Assembly: GCA_963824195.1 (NCBI GenBank)
Contig: CAWGOJ010000023.1
Coordinates: 67,041-131,040 of the forward strand
Source: Bog-473 sp963824195
GTDB taxonomy: Bacteria; Actinomycetota; Acidimicrobiia; Acidimicrobiales; RAAP-2
Direction of reading: 5' to 3'
DNA: 64,000 nt
Shown: positions 42,497-51,103 of the stretch, piece after piece
Position numbering within the stretch: position 1 is the stretch's first letter
Layout of the letters: the number at the start of each line of letters is the position of its first letter
Notes under the pieces: model-generated
Told to the model about the DNA's origin: nothing
Databases searched by the model: none
What the model saw: the letters and a program-made list of their open reading frames with translations, nothing else
Program-made: the position numbers and the translations under genes

Positions 42497-44208
42497 GCGC
42501 ACCACCCCCTCGCCCGAACCGGCCTCGCCTGGTCGACCCCGAACTGGCGGCCCGGGTCCCCGGCTTGCGGCGGGCCGCGGGCATCGCGCTGGCGGTGGGC
42601 GCGCTGAGCGCGGTCCTCGTCGTCGTCCAGGCCGTCGCCCTGGCCCATGTCGTCAGCCGCTCGCTGCTGCAGCACGCCCCGCTCGGCGCCGTGGTGCCCG
42701 CCGTCGTGGTCGTCGGGCTGGCCGTCGTGGCCCGCGCCGCGCTGCACGGCGCCGGGGACCTCTCGTCCCACGGCGCCGCCGACCGCGTCGTGTCCAAGCT
42801 CCGCGGGCAGCTGCTGCGCCACGCCCTCACGCTCGGGCCCGCCTGGCTGGCCGGCGAGCACCCCGGCGAGCTCTCCCTCACCGCGACCAGGGGACTCCGG
42901 TCGCTGCAGACCTACTTCGCGCGCTACCTGCCGCAGGCCGCCGCGGCCGCCGTCATCCCCGTCGTGCTGCTCGCCTGGGTGGCCACCCAGGACTGGCTGT
43001 CGTTCGTGGTCGTCATCGCGCTGGTGATCGCCGTGCCGCTGACCATGATCTACTTCGGGCGCGAGGCGACCAGGAGGTCGGAGCGCCAGTGGCGCCGGCT
43101 CGGCTCCCTGGCCGGCCGGTTCCTCCAGCTGGTCGAGGGGCTGCCGACCCTGCGCGCCTTCGTCCGCGAGGGGCACGGACGCCGCGAGGTGGCGGCGGCC
43201 ACGGAGGGCGTGCGGACCGCCACCATGCGCACGCTGCGGGTCGCCTTCCTCTCAGCCCTCTCCATGGACATGATCGCCGGCTTCGGGGTCGGGTTCGTGG
43301 CGATGGTCCTCGGGCTGCGCCTGCTGTGGGGGGAGCTGAGCCTGCAGACGGCCATGGCCGTGCTGCTCGTGGCACCCGAGATCTTCATCCCCCTGCGCCG
43401 CGCCGGCGCCGAGTTCCACGCCAGCACCGAAGGGCAGGCCGCGGCCGCCCGGGTCCTCGAGGTGCTGGGGACCCCGGCATCCTCGGGGACGGCTTCCGAC
43501 CCGGCCCGGACGGCAACGCCGGCGCGCCCAGGCGCCGCCGCGCTGGCGGTGGACGCCCTGCGCGTGGAGTACGAGCACCGCGACCGCCCGGCGCTCGCGG
43601 CCTTCTCCCTCCACGTCGCGCCCGGTTCCAGGGTGGCGCTGACCGGGCCCTCGGGATCGGGCAAGTCGACGGTGCTGGCGGCCCTCCTGCGCCTCGTCGA
43701 GCCCGGCGCGGGGACGCTGTCGCTCGACGGTCGCTCCTCGAGCGAGCAGACCGCCGCCGAGTGGCGGAGCCACTTCTCGTGGCTCCCCCAGCGGCCGCAC
43801 CTCTTCAACGCCACCATGGGGGAGAACCTGCGCCTGGGGGCGCCCGACGCCCCCGACGACGACCTGCTCGCGGTGCTCGCCGCCGTCGGTCTGTCCGAGC
43901 TCATGGCCAACCTGCCCGCCGGGCTGCACACGGCTCTCGGCCACGACGGCCTCACGCTGAGCGCGGGCGAGCGCCAACGGGTTGCCCTCGCCCGCGCGCT
44001 GCTGTGTCCGGCGCCCATACTGCTGCTGGACGAGCCGACCGCCTCGCTCGACCCGCCCACGGTGACGCGCCTGGCGCCGGCGATGGAGCCGTGGCTCGGG
44101 GGCCGCACGATCGTGGTGGCGGCGCACGAGCCCGTCCTGCTCCCCCACTTCGACACCGTCGTCGCCCTCCCGGCCTCCGCCGCGCTCCCGCTGGTGGTCT
44201 CGCCGTGA
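42493..44208 (+). CDS. cydD: Thiol reductant ABC exporter, CydD subunit
   Basis: A half-transporter of 571 residues with six N-terminal membrane segments, then an ATPase with Walker A GPSGSGKST (near residue 387), signature LSAGERQRVALARAL and Walker B ILLLDEPTAS. Together with the next gene it forms the CydDC heterodimer that exports cysteine/glutathione (or a related thiol) and is needed for cytochrome bd assembly. The GTG start overlaps the preceding stop. cydAB is not in the window. Confidence 0.88.
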   Translation: MSAPPPRPNRPRLVDPELAARVPGLRRAAGIALAVGALSAVLVVVQAVALAHVVSRSLLQHAPLGAVVPAVVVVGLAVVARAALHGAGDLSSHGAADRVVSKLRGQLLRHALTLGPAWLAGEHPGELSLTATRGLRSLQTYFARYLPQAAAAAVIPVVLLAWVATQDWLSFVVVIALVIAVPLTMIYFGREATRRSERQWRRLGSLAGRFLQLVEGLPTLRAFVREGHGRREVAAATEGVRTATMRTLRVAFLSALSMDMIAGFGVGFVAMVLGLRLLWGELSLQTAMAVLLVAPEIFIPLRRAGAEFHASTEGQAAAARVLEVLGTPASSGTASDPARTATPARPGAAALAVDALRVEYEHRDRPALAAFSLHVAPGSRVALTGPSGSGKSTVLAALLRLVEPGAGTLSLDGRSSSEQTAAEWRSHFSWLPQRPHLFNATMGENLRLGAPDAPDDDLLAVLAAVGLSELMANLPAGLHTALGHDGLTLSAGERQRVALARALLCPAPILLLDEPTASLDPPTVTRLAPAMEPWLGGRTIVVAAHEPVLLPHFDTVVALPASAALPLVVSP

Positions 44209-45881
44209 GCACCGGTCGCCGGCGCGGCTCGCTGCGGCGTGTGCTCGCCGAGCCCGGCACCCCCTACGGCCGGCTGGCACTGGCGGGGCTCCTCGGGCTG
44301 GCCGCGGCCGCCGCCACGATCGGCCTGCTGGCGGGATCGGGCTATGTGGTCGGGCGGGCGGCGCTGCGGCCGGGGCTCAACGCGATCGTCGGCCTCCTCG
44401 CCGCAGTCGAGGTACTCGCCTTCCTACGCGGGCCCCTGCGCTACGAGGAGCGACTGGTGGGCCACGATGCCGCTCTGCGCGCGCTGACCCGGTGGCGGGT
44501 GTGGCTGTACGACTGCCTCACCCCGCGAGTGCCGGCCGCCCTGGCGGGATGGCGCAGCGGTGACCTCCTCGCCCGCGCCATCGACGACGTCGACACGCTG
44601 CAGGACCTCTACCTGCGCACCCTGCTGCCGGTGGCGATCGCCGTCGGCGCGTGCGCCATCGGCACGGTGACGGTCGGCCTCATCCTCCCCTGGGCCGCGC
44701 TCGCACTCGGGATACCGCTGACCGTCGCCCTGACCGTCCCCGGCGTGCTCACGTGGCGGCGCAGCGGCGACGACGAGATGGCCGCGCTGTCCGGCACGCT
44801 GTCGGCACAGGTGGTCGACGCGCTGCAGGGCGCGCCCGAGCTGCTGGCCTTCGGGGGCGACGTGGCCGCACTGAGTGCCGTCGAGGCCCTGGGCGCCCGG
44901 TCTGACGCGCTCGAGCGCCACCACGCGCGCCTCGCCACCGCGGCCGCCCTGGTCATCGCGGTCTGCCTGGCGGTCGCCCTCGCGGTCGTGCTCGCGCTCG
45001 GGGTCGCCGCCATCCACGCACATCATCTGGGCCAGGTCATGGTGGCGGTGCTCCCGTTGGCCGTGCTGGCGACCTTCGAGACGGTCCCGGGCGTGCCGGC
45101 GGCCGTGGCCCGATCGCTGAGCGTGCGTGCCTCGGCCGATCGCCTCTTTTCGCTGGAGGATGTGGAGGTGCCCGTGCACGACCCCGCCGCCCCCGCGCCG
45201 CCCGCACCGGGCGTCCCGGAGGTGGTGTTCGCGGACGTCACCCTGCGCTACGGCCCGGGCCTGCCCCGGGCCGTCGACGGCGTGAGCTTCCGGCTGCCCC
45301 CCGGGGGCCGGGTCGCCGTCACCGGGTCGAGCGGCGCCGGCAAATCGAGCCTCGTCACTGCGCTCCTGCGCTTCTGGCCGCTCGAGGGCGGCACGCTCTC
45401 GCTCGACGGGGTGGACGTCGAGCGCCTCTCCCAGCACGACACGCGTGCTGCCTGCGCGCTGGCCGACCAGCGCGCCCAGATGTTCGCCGGCACGGTGCGC
45501 TCCAACCTCGTCCTCGCCCGCCCCGACGCCGGCGATGACGAGATTGCCGGGGCCCTGCGGGCCGCCCGCCTCGACGGGTGGGTGGCCACGCTGCCGGCCG
45601 GGCTCGACACCCCCGTCGGCGAGGACGGGGTCGCGCTCTCCGGTGGCGAGCGTCGGCGGCTCGCCGTCGCCCGCGCCCTGCTCGCCCCGGGACCCGTCGT
45701 CATCCTCGACGAGCCCACCAGCGGGCTCGACCCCCAGCTGGCCGACCAGCTCCTCGAGGGCGTGCTCGAAGCGGCCGGGTCGCGCAGCGTGCTCGTGATC
45801 ACGCACCGGGCCGCCGAGGCGGCGCGGTGTGACGCCACCATCGCGCTCGAGGCGGGGCGAGTCGTGACGACTCAGGCCTGA
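44205..45881 (+). CDS. cydC: Thiol reductant ABC exporter, CydC subunit
   Basis: The GTG at 44205 overlaps the cydD stop (GTGA), so the pair is coupled. The membrane domain (six segments, starting LALAGLLGLAAAAATIGLLA) is followed by an ATPase with Walker A GSSGAGKSS near residue 375, signature LSGGERRRLAVARALL and Walker B VVILDEPTSGLD. Length is 558 residues. Its last 10 bp overlap the end of the convergent lipoprotein gene. Confidence 0.88.
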   Translation: MSTGRRRGSLRRVLAEPGTPYGRLALAGLLGLAAAAATIGLLAGSGYVVGRAALRPGLNAIVGLLAAVEVLAFLRGPLRYEERLVGHDAALRALTRWRVWLYDCLTPRVPAALAGWRSGDLLARAIDDVDTLQDLYLRTLLPVAIAVGACAIGTVTVGLILPWAALALGIPLTVALTVPGVLTWRRSGDDEMAALSGTLSAQVVDALQGAPELLAFGGDVAALSAVEALGARSDALERHHARLATAAALVIAVCLAVALAVVLALGVAAIHAHHLGQVMVAVLPLAVLATFETVPGVPAAVARSLSVRASADRLFSLEDVEVPVHDPAAPAPPAPGVPEVVFADVTLRYGPGLPRAVDGVSFRLPPGGRVAVTGSSGAGKSSLVTALLRFWPLEGGTLSLDGVDVERLSQHDTRAACALADQRAQMFAGTVRSNLVLARPDAGDDEIAGALRAARLDGWVATLPAGLDTPVGEDGVALSGGERRRLAVARALLAPGPVVILDEPTSGLDPQLADQLLEGVLEAAGSRSVLVITHRAAEAARCDATIALEAGRVVTTQA

Positions 45882-47584
45882 GCGGCCCTTTCGGAACGGA
45901 GGTAGCCCGCGGCGACGGTCGGGCCGCTGTGCCCGTCGGCGCCTCCTCCGTGCCGGCCCACCGGTGTCCCCGACGCCGATCCGTTCGACCCGCCCGACGG
46001 GCACCATGCGTTCGAAGGCACGCCGGCGCACGGGTTGGCCATGGTCGGCAGCCCCTGGGGGAGCGCCTGGAGGTGCACGCCCGTCTGCGCCGGGTAGTTC
46101 GAGCCGGCGGGGCAGGGGAAGAGGCGGGCGTCGCACTCGGCCTGGGCCACCAGCGTGGTGTCCGCGTTGGTCGTCGTGGTCGTCACGCCGCAAGTGGGCT
46201 GCAACTGCTCCAGGTTCGCCGGAGCGCTCCCGCCTGGTGCCGTGTTGTCGGCATAGCAGTTGGACGGCAGCCCCGAGTGCAGGACGATCTGCCCGAAGTC
46301 CGCGTTGGACGGGTTGCCGAAGTAGCCGTCGTTGACGAAGGTGTTGCCGTTCAGCGCGTCCCCCTCGGGCTCGAAGACGCAACCGAGCCCGGTCGTCTGG
46401 AACCCACCGAAGTCAGCGCACTTCTGGTGGAGCGACGGCGTGCCGCTGTCGGGGTAGGGGACGAACAGAACGCCCCAGGCGCCGTTGTTCGAGAATGTGT
46501 TGTCCATCACGGTGTCGTTGCGGCCCCCCGAGAGCGTCATGCCCGTGCCGATGGGGCCGGCCGCCGCGTCACCGGCCTCGGGGGTGTCGCCGTTGTTGTT
46601 GTCGTGCACGTTGTTGTGGATGAACACCCAGCACGAGTGGGTGTGCGACACGGGACTGGTGGCGCCGTTCGGGCAGGCCCCGTTCTGAGGCGGGGGCGGG
46701 TCGCCGGCGATCTGGGTGTCGGTGTCGACGCCATCCTGGTTGTTGTCGAATTGGGAATTCTCGATCACGACGGCACCGCCGGAGTTCGTGCCCGAGTAGC
46801 CGAGCGCGTTGTTCTCCATCCAGGCGTGGTCAATGGTGACATCGCACACCTGGTGACAGGCGCCCACGTACATGCCCGAGTCGTTCATGTTGGAGCCGTA
46901 AATCTGATTCCAGCTGCCCGGGCCCTGGGAATTGGACGAGAAGATCCCGTACTCCGCGGCGGAAGTCTCGTTGCTGAAGAAGGACGTGGTCCCGGTGAGA
47001 TAGCTCCCCGTGTACCCGGTCAGGCCGATCTTCCCCGAGCCGTCACCGCCGTTCCACCAGATCTCGTTGCCCGAGTCGCCGGCCCCGCCGAGGAAGTTGC
47101 ACACGGTGAGGTTCTCGATGCTCACGTGATCCGCCTTCCAGACGACGATCCCATTGCGCCCTTGGGCCTTGCCGCCGACGACGGGACCGAAATTCTGGTA
47201 CTGCGGATCGGAGCTGCACGCGGTGGGGGCGTCGGACTTGGTCCCATCCACGACGACGGTGTCGCGGTTCATCCCCCGGATGGTCAAGTTCGATGTGCGC
47301 ACCACCACACCACCGTGGTCGCCCGTCGACAGCAGGCTGGCCGAGGTGACGTGGGCGTCGTCCGTCTCGTGGTAGTCGCCCGGGGCGATGAGGACGTAGT
47401 CGCCGGGCTGGGCGGCGTCGACCGCGGCCTGGATGGAGGTGTACTGGCCCGCCATCCCGTGATAGCTGCCGACGAGCAGCACCGCGGGTGAGCTCGAGGA
47501 CGAGCACGACGCGAGGACGGTTCCGGTCAGTAGGGCAGCACCGAGTGCGGCCAGCTGTCGCGCCCCGATGGTCCTTCGAGTCAT
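45872..47584 (-). CDS. Right-handed beta-helix (pectate-lyase-fold) lipoprotein
   Basis: The ATG at 47584 follows GGAGG at close spacing. The N-terminus RQLAALGAALLTGTVLASCSS is a lipobox (LASC), so the protein is lipid-anchored outside. The rest is rich in Asn/Gly/Asp turns with short strands (IENSQFDNNQDGVDTD; NTFSNNGAWGVLF) typical of right-handed parallel beta-helices, starting with YTSIQAAVDAAQPGDYVLI, the usual cap of this fold. It may bind or cut polysaccharide; no lyase active site could be assigned. Length is 570 residues. Confidence 0.85.
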   Translation of the reverse strand: MTRRTIGARQLAALGAALLTGTVLASCSSSSSPAVLLVGSYHGMAGQYTSIQAAVDAAQPGDYVLIAPGDYHETDDAHVTSASLLSTGDHGGVVVRTSNLTIRGMNRDTVVVDGTKSDAPTACSSDPQYQNFGPVVGGKAQGRNGIVVWKADHVSIENLTVCNFLGGAGDSGNEIWWNGGDGSGKIGLTGYTGSYLTGTTSFFSNETSAAEYGIFSSNSQGPGSWNQIYGSNMNDSGMYVGACHQVCDVTIDHAWMENNALGYSGTNSGGAVVIENSQFDNNQDGVDTDTQIAGDPPPPQNGACPNGATSPVSHTHSCWVFIHNNVHDNNNGDTPEAGDAAAGPIGTGMTLSGGRNDTVMDNTFSNNGAWGVLFVPYPDSGTPSLHQKCADFGGFQTTGLGCVFEPEGDALNGNTFVNDGYFGNPSNADFGQIVLHSGLPSNCYADNTAPGGSAPANLEQLQPTCGVTTTTTNADTTLVAQAECDARLFPCPAGSNYPAQTGVHLQALPQGLPTMANPCAGVPSNAWCPSGGSNGSASGTPVGRHGGGADGHSGPTVAAGYLRSERAAQA

Positions 47585-47726
47585 GCGTGCCTCCGATCGG
47601 CGAGACAGCCAAACGCCCGTTCGGGGCCACAGGGAACCTAGTCCCTTCGTTGGGGCCAGGCGACCTTTCACGGAGTGACGCCATTGTGACATGGCGGTGA
47701 TTCCGCCGGGGCCCCGAGCGGCGCCG

Positions 47727-48380
47727 TCAGCTCGGCCTGGTGGCCTCCGTCTCCTCCGCCATCCGCCGCCTGACCTCCGCCGCCGAGGGCGCCGGGTAGC
47801 CGAGCAGGCCTGGCCGCCAGCCAAGGGCGATCTTCTGTGCCCCGGGTCCGTCCTCGGTCCAGACGTGGCAGGTGTTGGTCAGGAAGGCGAAGCCACCCTC
47901 GCGCATGGGGTGCTCGCCGTCCCCTTTCTCGACCTCCCAGGCGGCGGAGGAGGTGATGCCCTGCACGACCACGGGCCCCATCGCCCGGGCCAGGAACTCG
48001 AGATGGCTGCAGCCGCGCTGGCGCCCGAAGCGTTCCTGGACCGCGTTGGTGTAGCCCCGCGCCACCGACAGGCCGACCAGGTCGTGGAAGCTCCCCTGAA
48101 TGTCGGTGCACTCGGCGTGCGGGTAGGTCGTCATGTCGGCCGCCGCGTCGACGATCGTCATGTCGGCGCGGCGGACCACCAGGCCCAGCTCCATGAAGTG
48201 CAGGTCGCGCGGCCCGCACTCGCCGCCCGCCCAGGGCCGCTGGTCGTGCAGCGTCCCCACCACCGCGAAGTACTCGCCGCGCCGGTACACCTCCATGGAG
48301 ATTGTCCGCCGGTGGACCGGCTCCTCGCCGGACCCCGCAGCCGGGCGGAGCGCGGCGAGCGTCGGCGGGGGCTCAGGCAC
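47727..48380 (-). CDS. DUF2889 family protein
   Basis: The 217-residue product carries the DUF2889 pattern: HRRTISMEVYRRGEY, GTLHDQRPW, TTYPHAECTDI, DLVGLSVARGYTNAV and GCSHLEFLARAMGP. Conserved His/Cys residues suggest metal binding, but the function of the family is unknown. The start overlaps the end of the histidine phosphatase gene by 8 bp. It is the last gene of a six-gene minus-strand run. Confidence 0.85.
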   Translation of the reverse strand: MPEPPPTLAALRPAAGSGEEPVHRRTISMEVYRRGEYFAVVGTLHDQRPWAGGECGPRDLHFMELGLVVRRADMTIVDAAADMTTYPHAECTDIQGSFHDLVGLSVARGYTNAVQERFGRQRGCSHLEFLARAMGPVVVQGITSSAAWEVEKGDGEHPMREGGFAFLTNTCHVWTEDGPGAQKIALGWRPGLLGYPAPSAAEVRRRMAEETEATRPS

Positions 48381-48999
48381 CGGGCGATTGTGGCGCCCCG
48401 GCGCCCCCGGGCGCCAACGCCACCTCGTTGAAGCCGTGGAGGATCGGCGCGTCGCGGTTCCACCCGATGCGGGTCACGGAGGCCGTGCGGAGGTGCAGGC
48501 GCCAGTACAGGTCGGTGGCCCCCAGGGCCCAGGCCACCGCCGCCTTGATCGGCGTGACGTGGCTCACCACCACCACGTCGCCGTCGGGTCGGCGCGCGCC
48601 CGTGCCGTTCGCCGCGAACAGCTCCTCGCAGGCGGCCGCGATCCGCGTGTCCACCTCGGCCAGGGTCTCTCCGCCCTCGGGCCGGAACTCGCGGTCGCTC
48701 CGCCACTGCTGCCACACCTCGGCCGGTATCCCGTGCAGGGGCTGGCACTCGAACTCGCCGTAGTCGACCTCGACCCAGCGCTCGTCGACCGTGACGGGCA
48801 GCCCGAGAGCGAGCAGCTCGGCCGTGTCGCGGGCCCGGCTCAGTGGGCTCGTGCGTACCTCGGCCACCGGGGCCGTCAGCAACGACCTCGCCGCCGCCGC
48901 CTGCTCCCGTCCCGCCTGGGTCAGCTCGGCGTCGGTGCGGCCGAGCAGGAGCCCCCGCGCGTTGGCGTCCGACTCGCCGTGGCGTACCAGGATCAACAT
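48373..48999 (-). CDS. Histidine phosphatase (phosphoglycerate mutase-like)
   Basis: The N-terminal LILVRHGESDANARG has catalytic H7; TSPLSRARDTAELL and VVVVSHVTPIKAAVAWAL supply the other active-site Arg and His. Length is 208 residues. In many actinobacteria the same Zn-ribbon neighbour sits beside a fusion of RNase H and this phosphatase (for instance the alpha-ribazole phosphatase type); here only the phosphatase domain is present. Substrate is unknown. Confidence 0.88.
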   Translation of the reverse strand: MLILVRHGESDANARGLLLGRTDAELTQAGREQAAAARSLLTAPVAEVRTSPLSRARDTAELLALGLPVTVDERWVEVDYGEFECQPLHGIPAEVWQQWRSDREFRPEGGETLAEVDTRIAAACEELFAANGTGARRPDGDVVVVSHVTPIKAAVAWALGATDLYWRLHLRTASVTRIGWNRDAPILHGFNEVALAPGGAGAPQSPGA

Positions 49000-49015
49000 C
49001 GCGGTGACACGCGGC

Positions 49016-49735
49016 TCAGGCGGGGACCAGGATGCGCCCGCACTGCTCGCACGTGGCGACCTCGCCTGGAGGCAGGGACCGTATCTTCTCGACCTCGACC
49101 GAGGACAGCTCGAGGTGGCACCCGTCGCAGTGGTTCCTGATGAGACGGGCTGCGCCGGTGCCCTTGAGGCGCGCCCTCAGCGTTTCGTAACGCTCCGACA
49201 GCGCGGTCGGGAGGAGCGCGGCCTCGGCGGCCCGCAACCCGACGGCGGACGCCACCTCGGCGTCGATCTCGACCTCGTCGTGGGACAACTGGCCGCGCAG
49301 CTCGGCAGCCCGCGCCTCGAGCGGCGCCATGCGCTCCCCCAGGGCGGCCAGCTCGGCGTCGACCCCGTCCTGGTCCAACATGGCGACCAGTGCCAGCTCC
49401 TCGAGCTCGCCGCGGCGCTCGGTCAGGTGACGCACCTCGTCGTTCATCGCCTGGAGGTCGCGCGACGACGAGCTGGTGGCGGCGTACATGCGCTGCTCGA
49501 TGGTGCCGCGGCGCCCGCTGATGCCGGCGATCTGCTCCTCGAGGTCCTTCTGGGTGGCCCCCAGCGCGGCCCGGCGCGCCGCGACCTCCGACCGCTCGGC
49601 CTCCAACCCCGTCAGCTCCGCCTCCACCGCGGCGAGCCCCGACGTGTCGGCCAGCGCGTCGCGCCGGTGCTGCAGCTGCGTGATGGAGGTGTCGAGGTCC
49701 TGCACCGCGAGCAGGCGGGCGAGCGCGTCGGTCAC
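49016..49735 (-). CDS. Coiled-coil protein with C-terminal C4 zinc ribbon (COG1579 type)
   Basis: Residues 1 to about 175 are heptad-rich Ala/Leu/Glu/Arg helices forming a long coiled coil. The C-terminus reads NHCDGCHLELSS and ATCEQCGRILVPA, a C4 zinc ribbon. COG1579 proteins are widespread and poorly characterised; a nucleic-acid or ribosome-related role has been suggested. The start overlaps the stop of the NUDIX gene by 4 bp. Confidence 0.88.
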   Translation of the reverse strand: MTDALARLLAVQDLDTSITQLQHRRDALADTSGLAAVEAELTGLEAERSEVAARRAALGATQKDLEEQIAGISGRRGTIEQRMYAATSSSSRDLQAMNDEVRHLTERRGELEELALVAMLDQDGVDAELAALGERMAPLEARAAELRGQLSHDEVEIDAEVASAVGLRAAEAALLPTALSERYETLRARLKGTGAARLIRNHCDGCHLELSSVEVEKIRSLPPGEVATCEQCGRILVPA

Positions 49736-50271
49736 GACAGGCCCTCGTACGCGGCCCGGGCGAGGGGCAGCGCGTCGGACAGGCCGGCGTCAGCCATGGC
49801 CATGGCCTCGTCCCAGCTACACCAGCGCGCGTCGGGGCTCTCCCCGGGCGGGGGTTGCGGGTCGTCATCCGCGCCGATCAGCAGGTAGCGCAGGTCGAGG
49901 TGGGTGTGGCCGAGGGCCGCCTCGTGGACGTCGAGGTGGATGAGGAGGGGCCCGCCGGCCGGATGCACGACGGCGAGGCCGAGCTCCTCGGTCGCCTCGC
50001 GGCAGGCCGCCGCGTTCGGGGTCTCGCCGGCGTCGATGTGACCGCCGGGCTGCATCCAGAGGCCGAGGCGCTTGTGGCGGTGCAGCACCGTGCCACGCCG
50101 GCCGACGACGATGCCCGACGCGGTGGCGTGGACGGGCCCGGCGTGCTCGTCGCAGGGCGCCGCGAGGCGGCCCAGTTCGAACAGGAAGCGCTCGCGGGCC
50201 TCGACCTCACGTGGCGACGCGGGCTCGTGGCCCTCGACCAGGGCTCGCAGGTCCTCCCTGGAGGCGCCCAT
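49732..50271 (-). CDS. NUDIX hydrolase
   Basis: The NUDIX box is complete: GGHIDAGETPNAAACREATE followed by ELGL (Gx5Ex7REx2EExG). The ATG at 50271 has GGGGAG 7-8 nt upstream; ATG 50289 is another possibility. The 179-residue product hydrolyses a nucleoside-diphosphate-linked compound, not identifiable further. It sits between PhzF-like and Zn-ribbon genes in one run. Confidence 0.9.
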   Translation of the reverse strand: MGASREDLRALVEGHEPASPREVEARERFLFELGRLAAPCDEHAGPVHATASGIVVGRRGTVLHRHKRLGLWMQPGGHIDAGETPNAAACREATEELGLAVVHPAGGPLLIHLDVHEAALGHTHLDLRYLLIGADDDPQPPPGESPDARWCSWDEAMAMADAGLSDALPLARAAYEGLS

Positions 50272-50297
50272 TGTCGGACTCCCCATCATCGGAATCC

Positions 50298-51098
50298 CTA
50301 GCACAGGTGGCCGGTCAGCACTGTGGTGGCGTGCCCGGCGACGGCCACCCGCTCGCCCCGGGGGCGCACGTAGAGGACGGCGCCGCGCGGTGAGAGCTGG
50401 CGGGCGACCAGGGTGTCGCGTCCCAGGTCGGCGGCCCAGTACGGCCCGGCCGCGCACTGGGCCGACCCCGTGGCCGGGTCCTCGTCGATCCCCACGTTGG
50501 GCCCGAAGACCCGGAGCACGTAGTCGGTCTCCGAGCCCGGCTGCGCCGACGCCGCCGTCAGCAGCAACGCCTTGGCGCCGGTCGCCGCGATGGCAGCCAG
50601 GTCGGGCACGTAGTCGCGCACCGCCTCGGCCGAGGAGAGGACGACGAAGCTGAAGAACGACGTGTGCCCGACGGCGACGACGTCGTCGGGCCACTGCTCC
50701 CTCAGGGGGTCCGGCAACGGGCCGGGCGTCACCGGGTCGGCCGGGAAGTCGAGCTCGATACGGTCGCCGTCGAAGGCGGCGTGGAGCGGGCCGCTGCGGG
50801 TGCGGAAGGTGAGCGGCGACGTGCCGTCGACCGTGCCGCCCTGGCGGAGCGCGTGGGCCGCGGCCAGCGTGGCGTGGCCGCACAGGTCGACCTCGGTGGC
50901 GGGCGTGAACCAGCGCAGGTCGAAGGTGGTCGGGTCGTCGCCGGGCGTGAGGTAGGCCGTCTCGGCGATGCCCAGCTCGAAGGCGATGGACTGCATGCGC
51001 TGGTCGTCGAGTGGCTCCTCCAGCAGGCAGACGGCGGCGGGGTTCCCGCCGAAGGCGACGTCACTGAAGGCGTCGACCCAGGTGATCGGGATGCTCAT
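50298..51098 (-). CDS. PhzF-family isomerase/epimerase-like protein
   Basis: The 266-residue protein starts ITWVDAFSDVAFGGNPAAVC, the PhzF signature, with the catalytic-type Glu in ELGIAETAYL and the DLCGHATLAAAH and DEDPATGSAQCA loops conserved in both half-barrels. PhzF proteins isomerise small acids; the physiological role here is unknown. The ATG at 51098 follows GTGAGGACC. Five bp separate it from the aminotransferase gene. Confidence 0.92.
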   Translation of the reverse strand: MSIPITWVDAFSDVAFGGNPAAVCLLEEPLDDQRMQSIAFELGIAETAYLTPGDDPTTFDLRWFTPATEVDLCGHATLAAAHALRQGGTVDGTSPLTFRTRSGPLHAAFDGDRIELDFPADPVTPGPLPDPLREQWPDDVVAVGHTSFFSFVVLSSAEAVRDYVPDLAAIAATGAKALLLTAASAQPGSETDYVLRVFGPNVGIDEDPATGSAQCAAGPYWAADLGRDTLVARQLSPRGAVLYVRPRGERVAVAGHATTVLTGHLC

Positions 51099-51103
51099 GG
51101 TCC

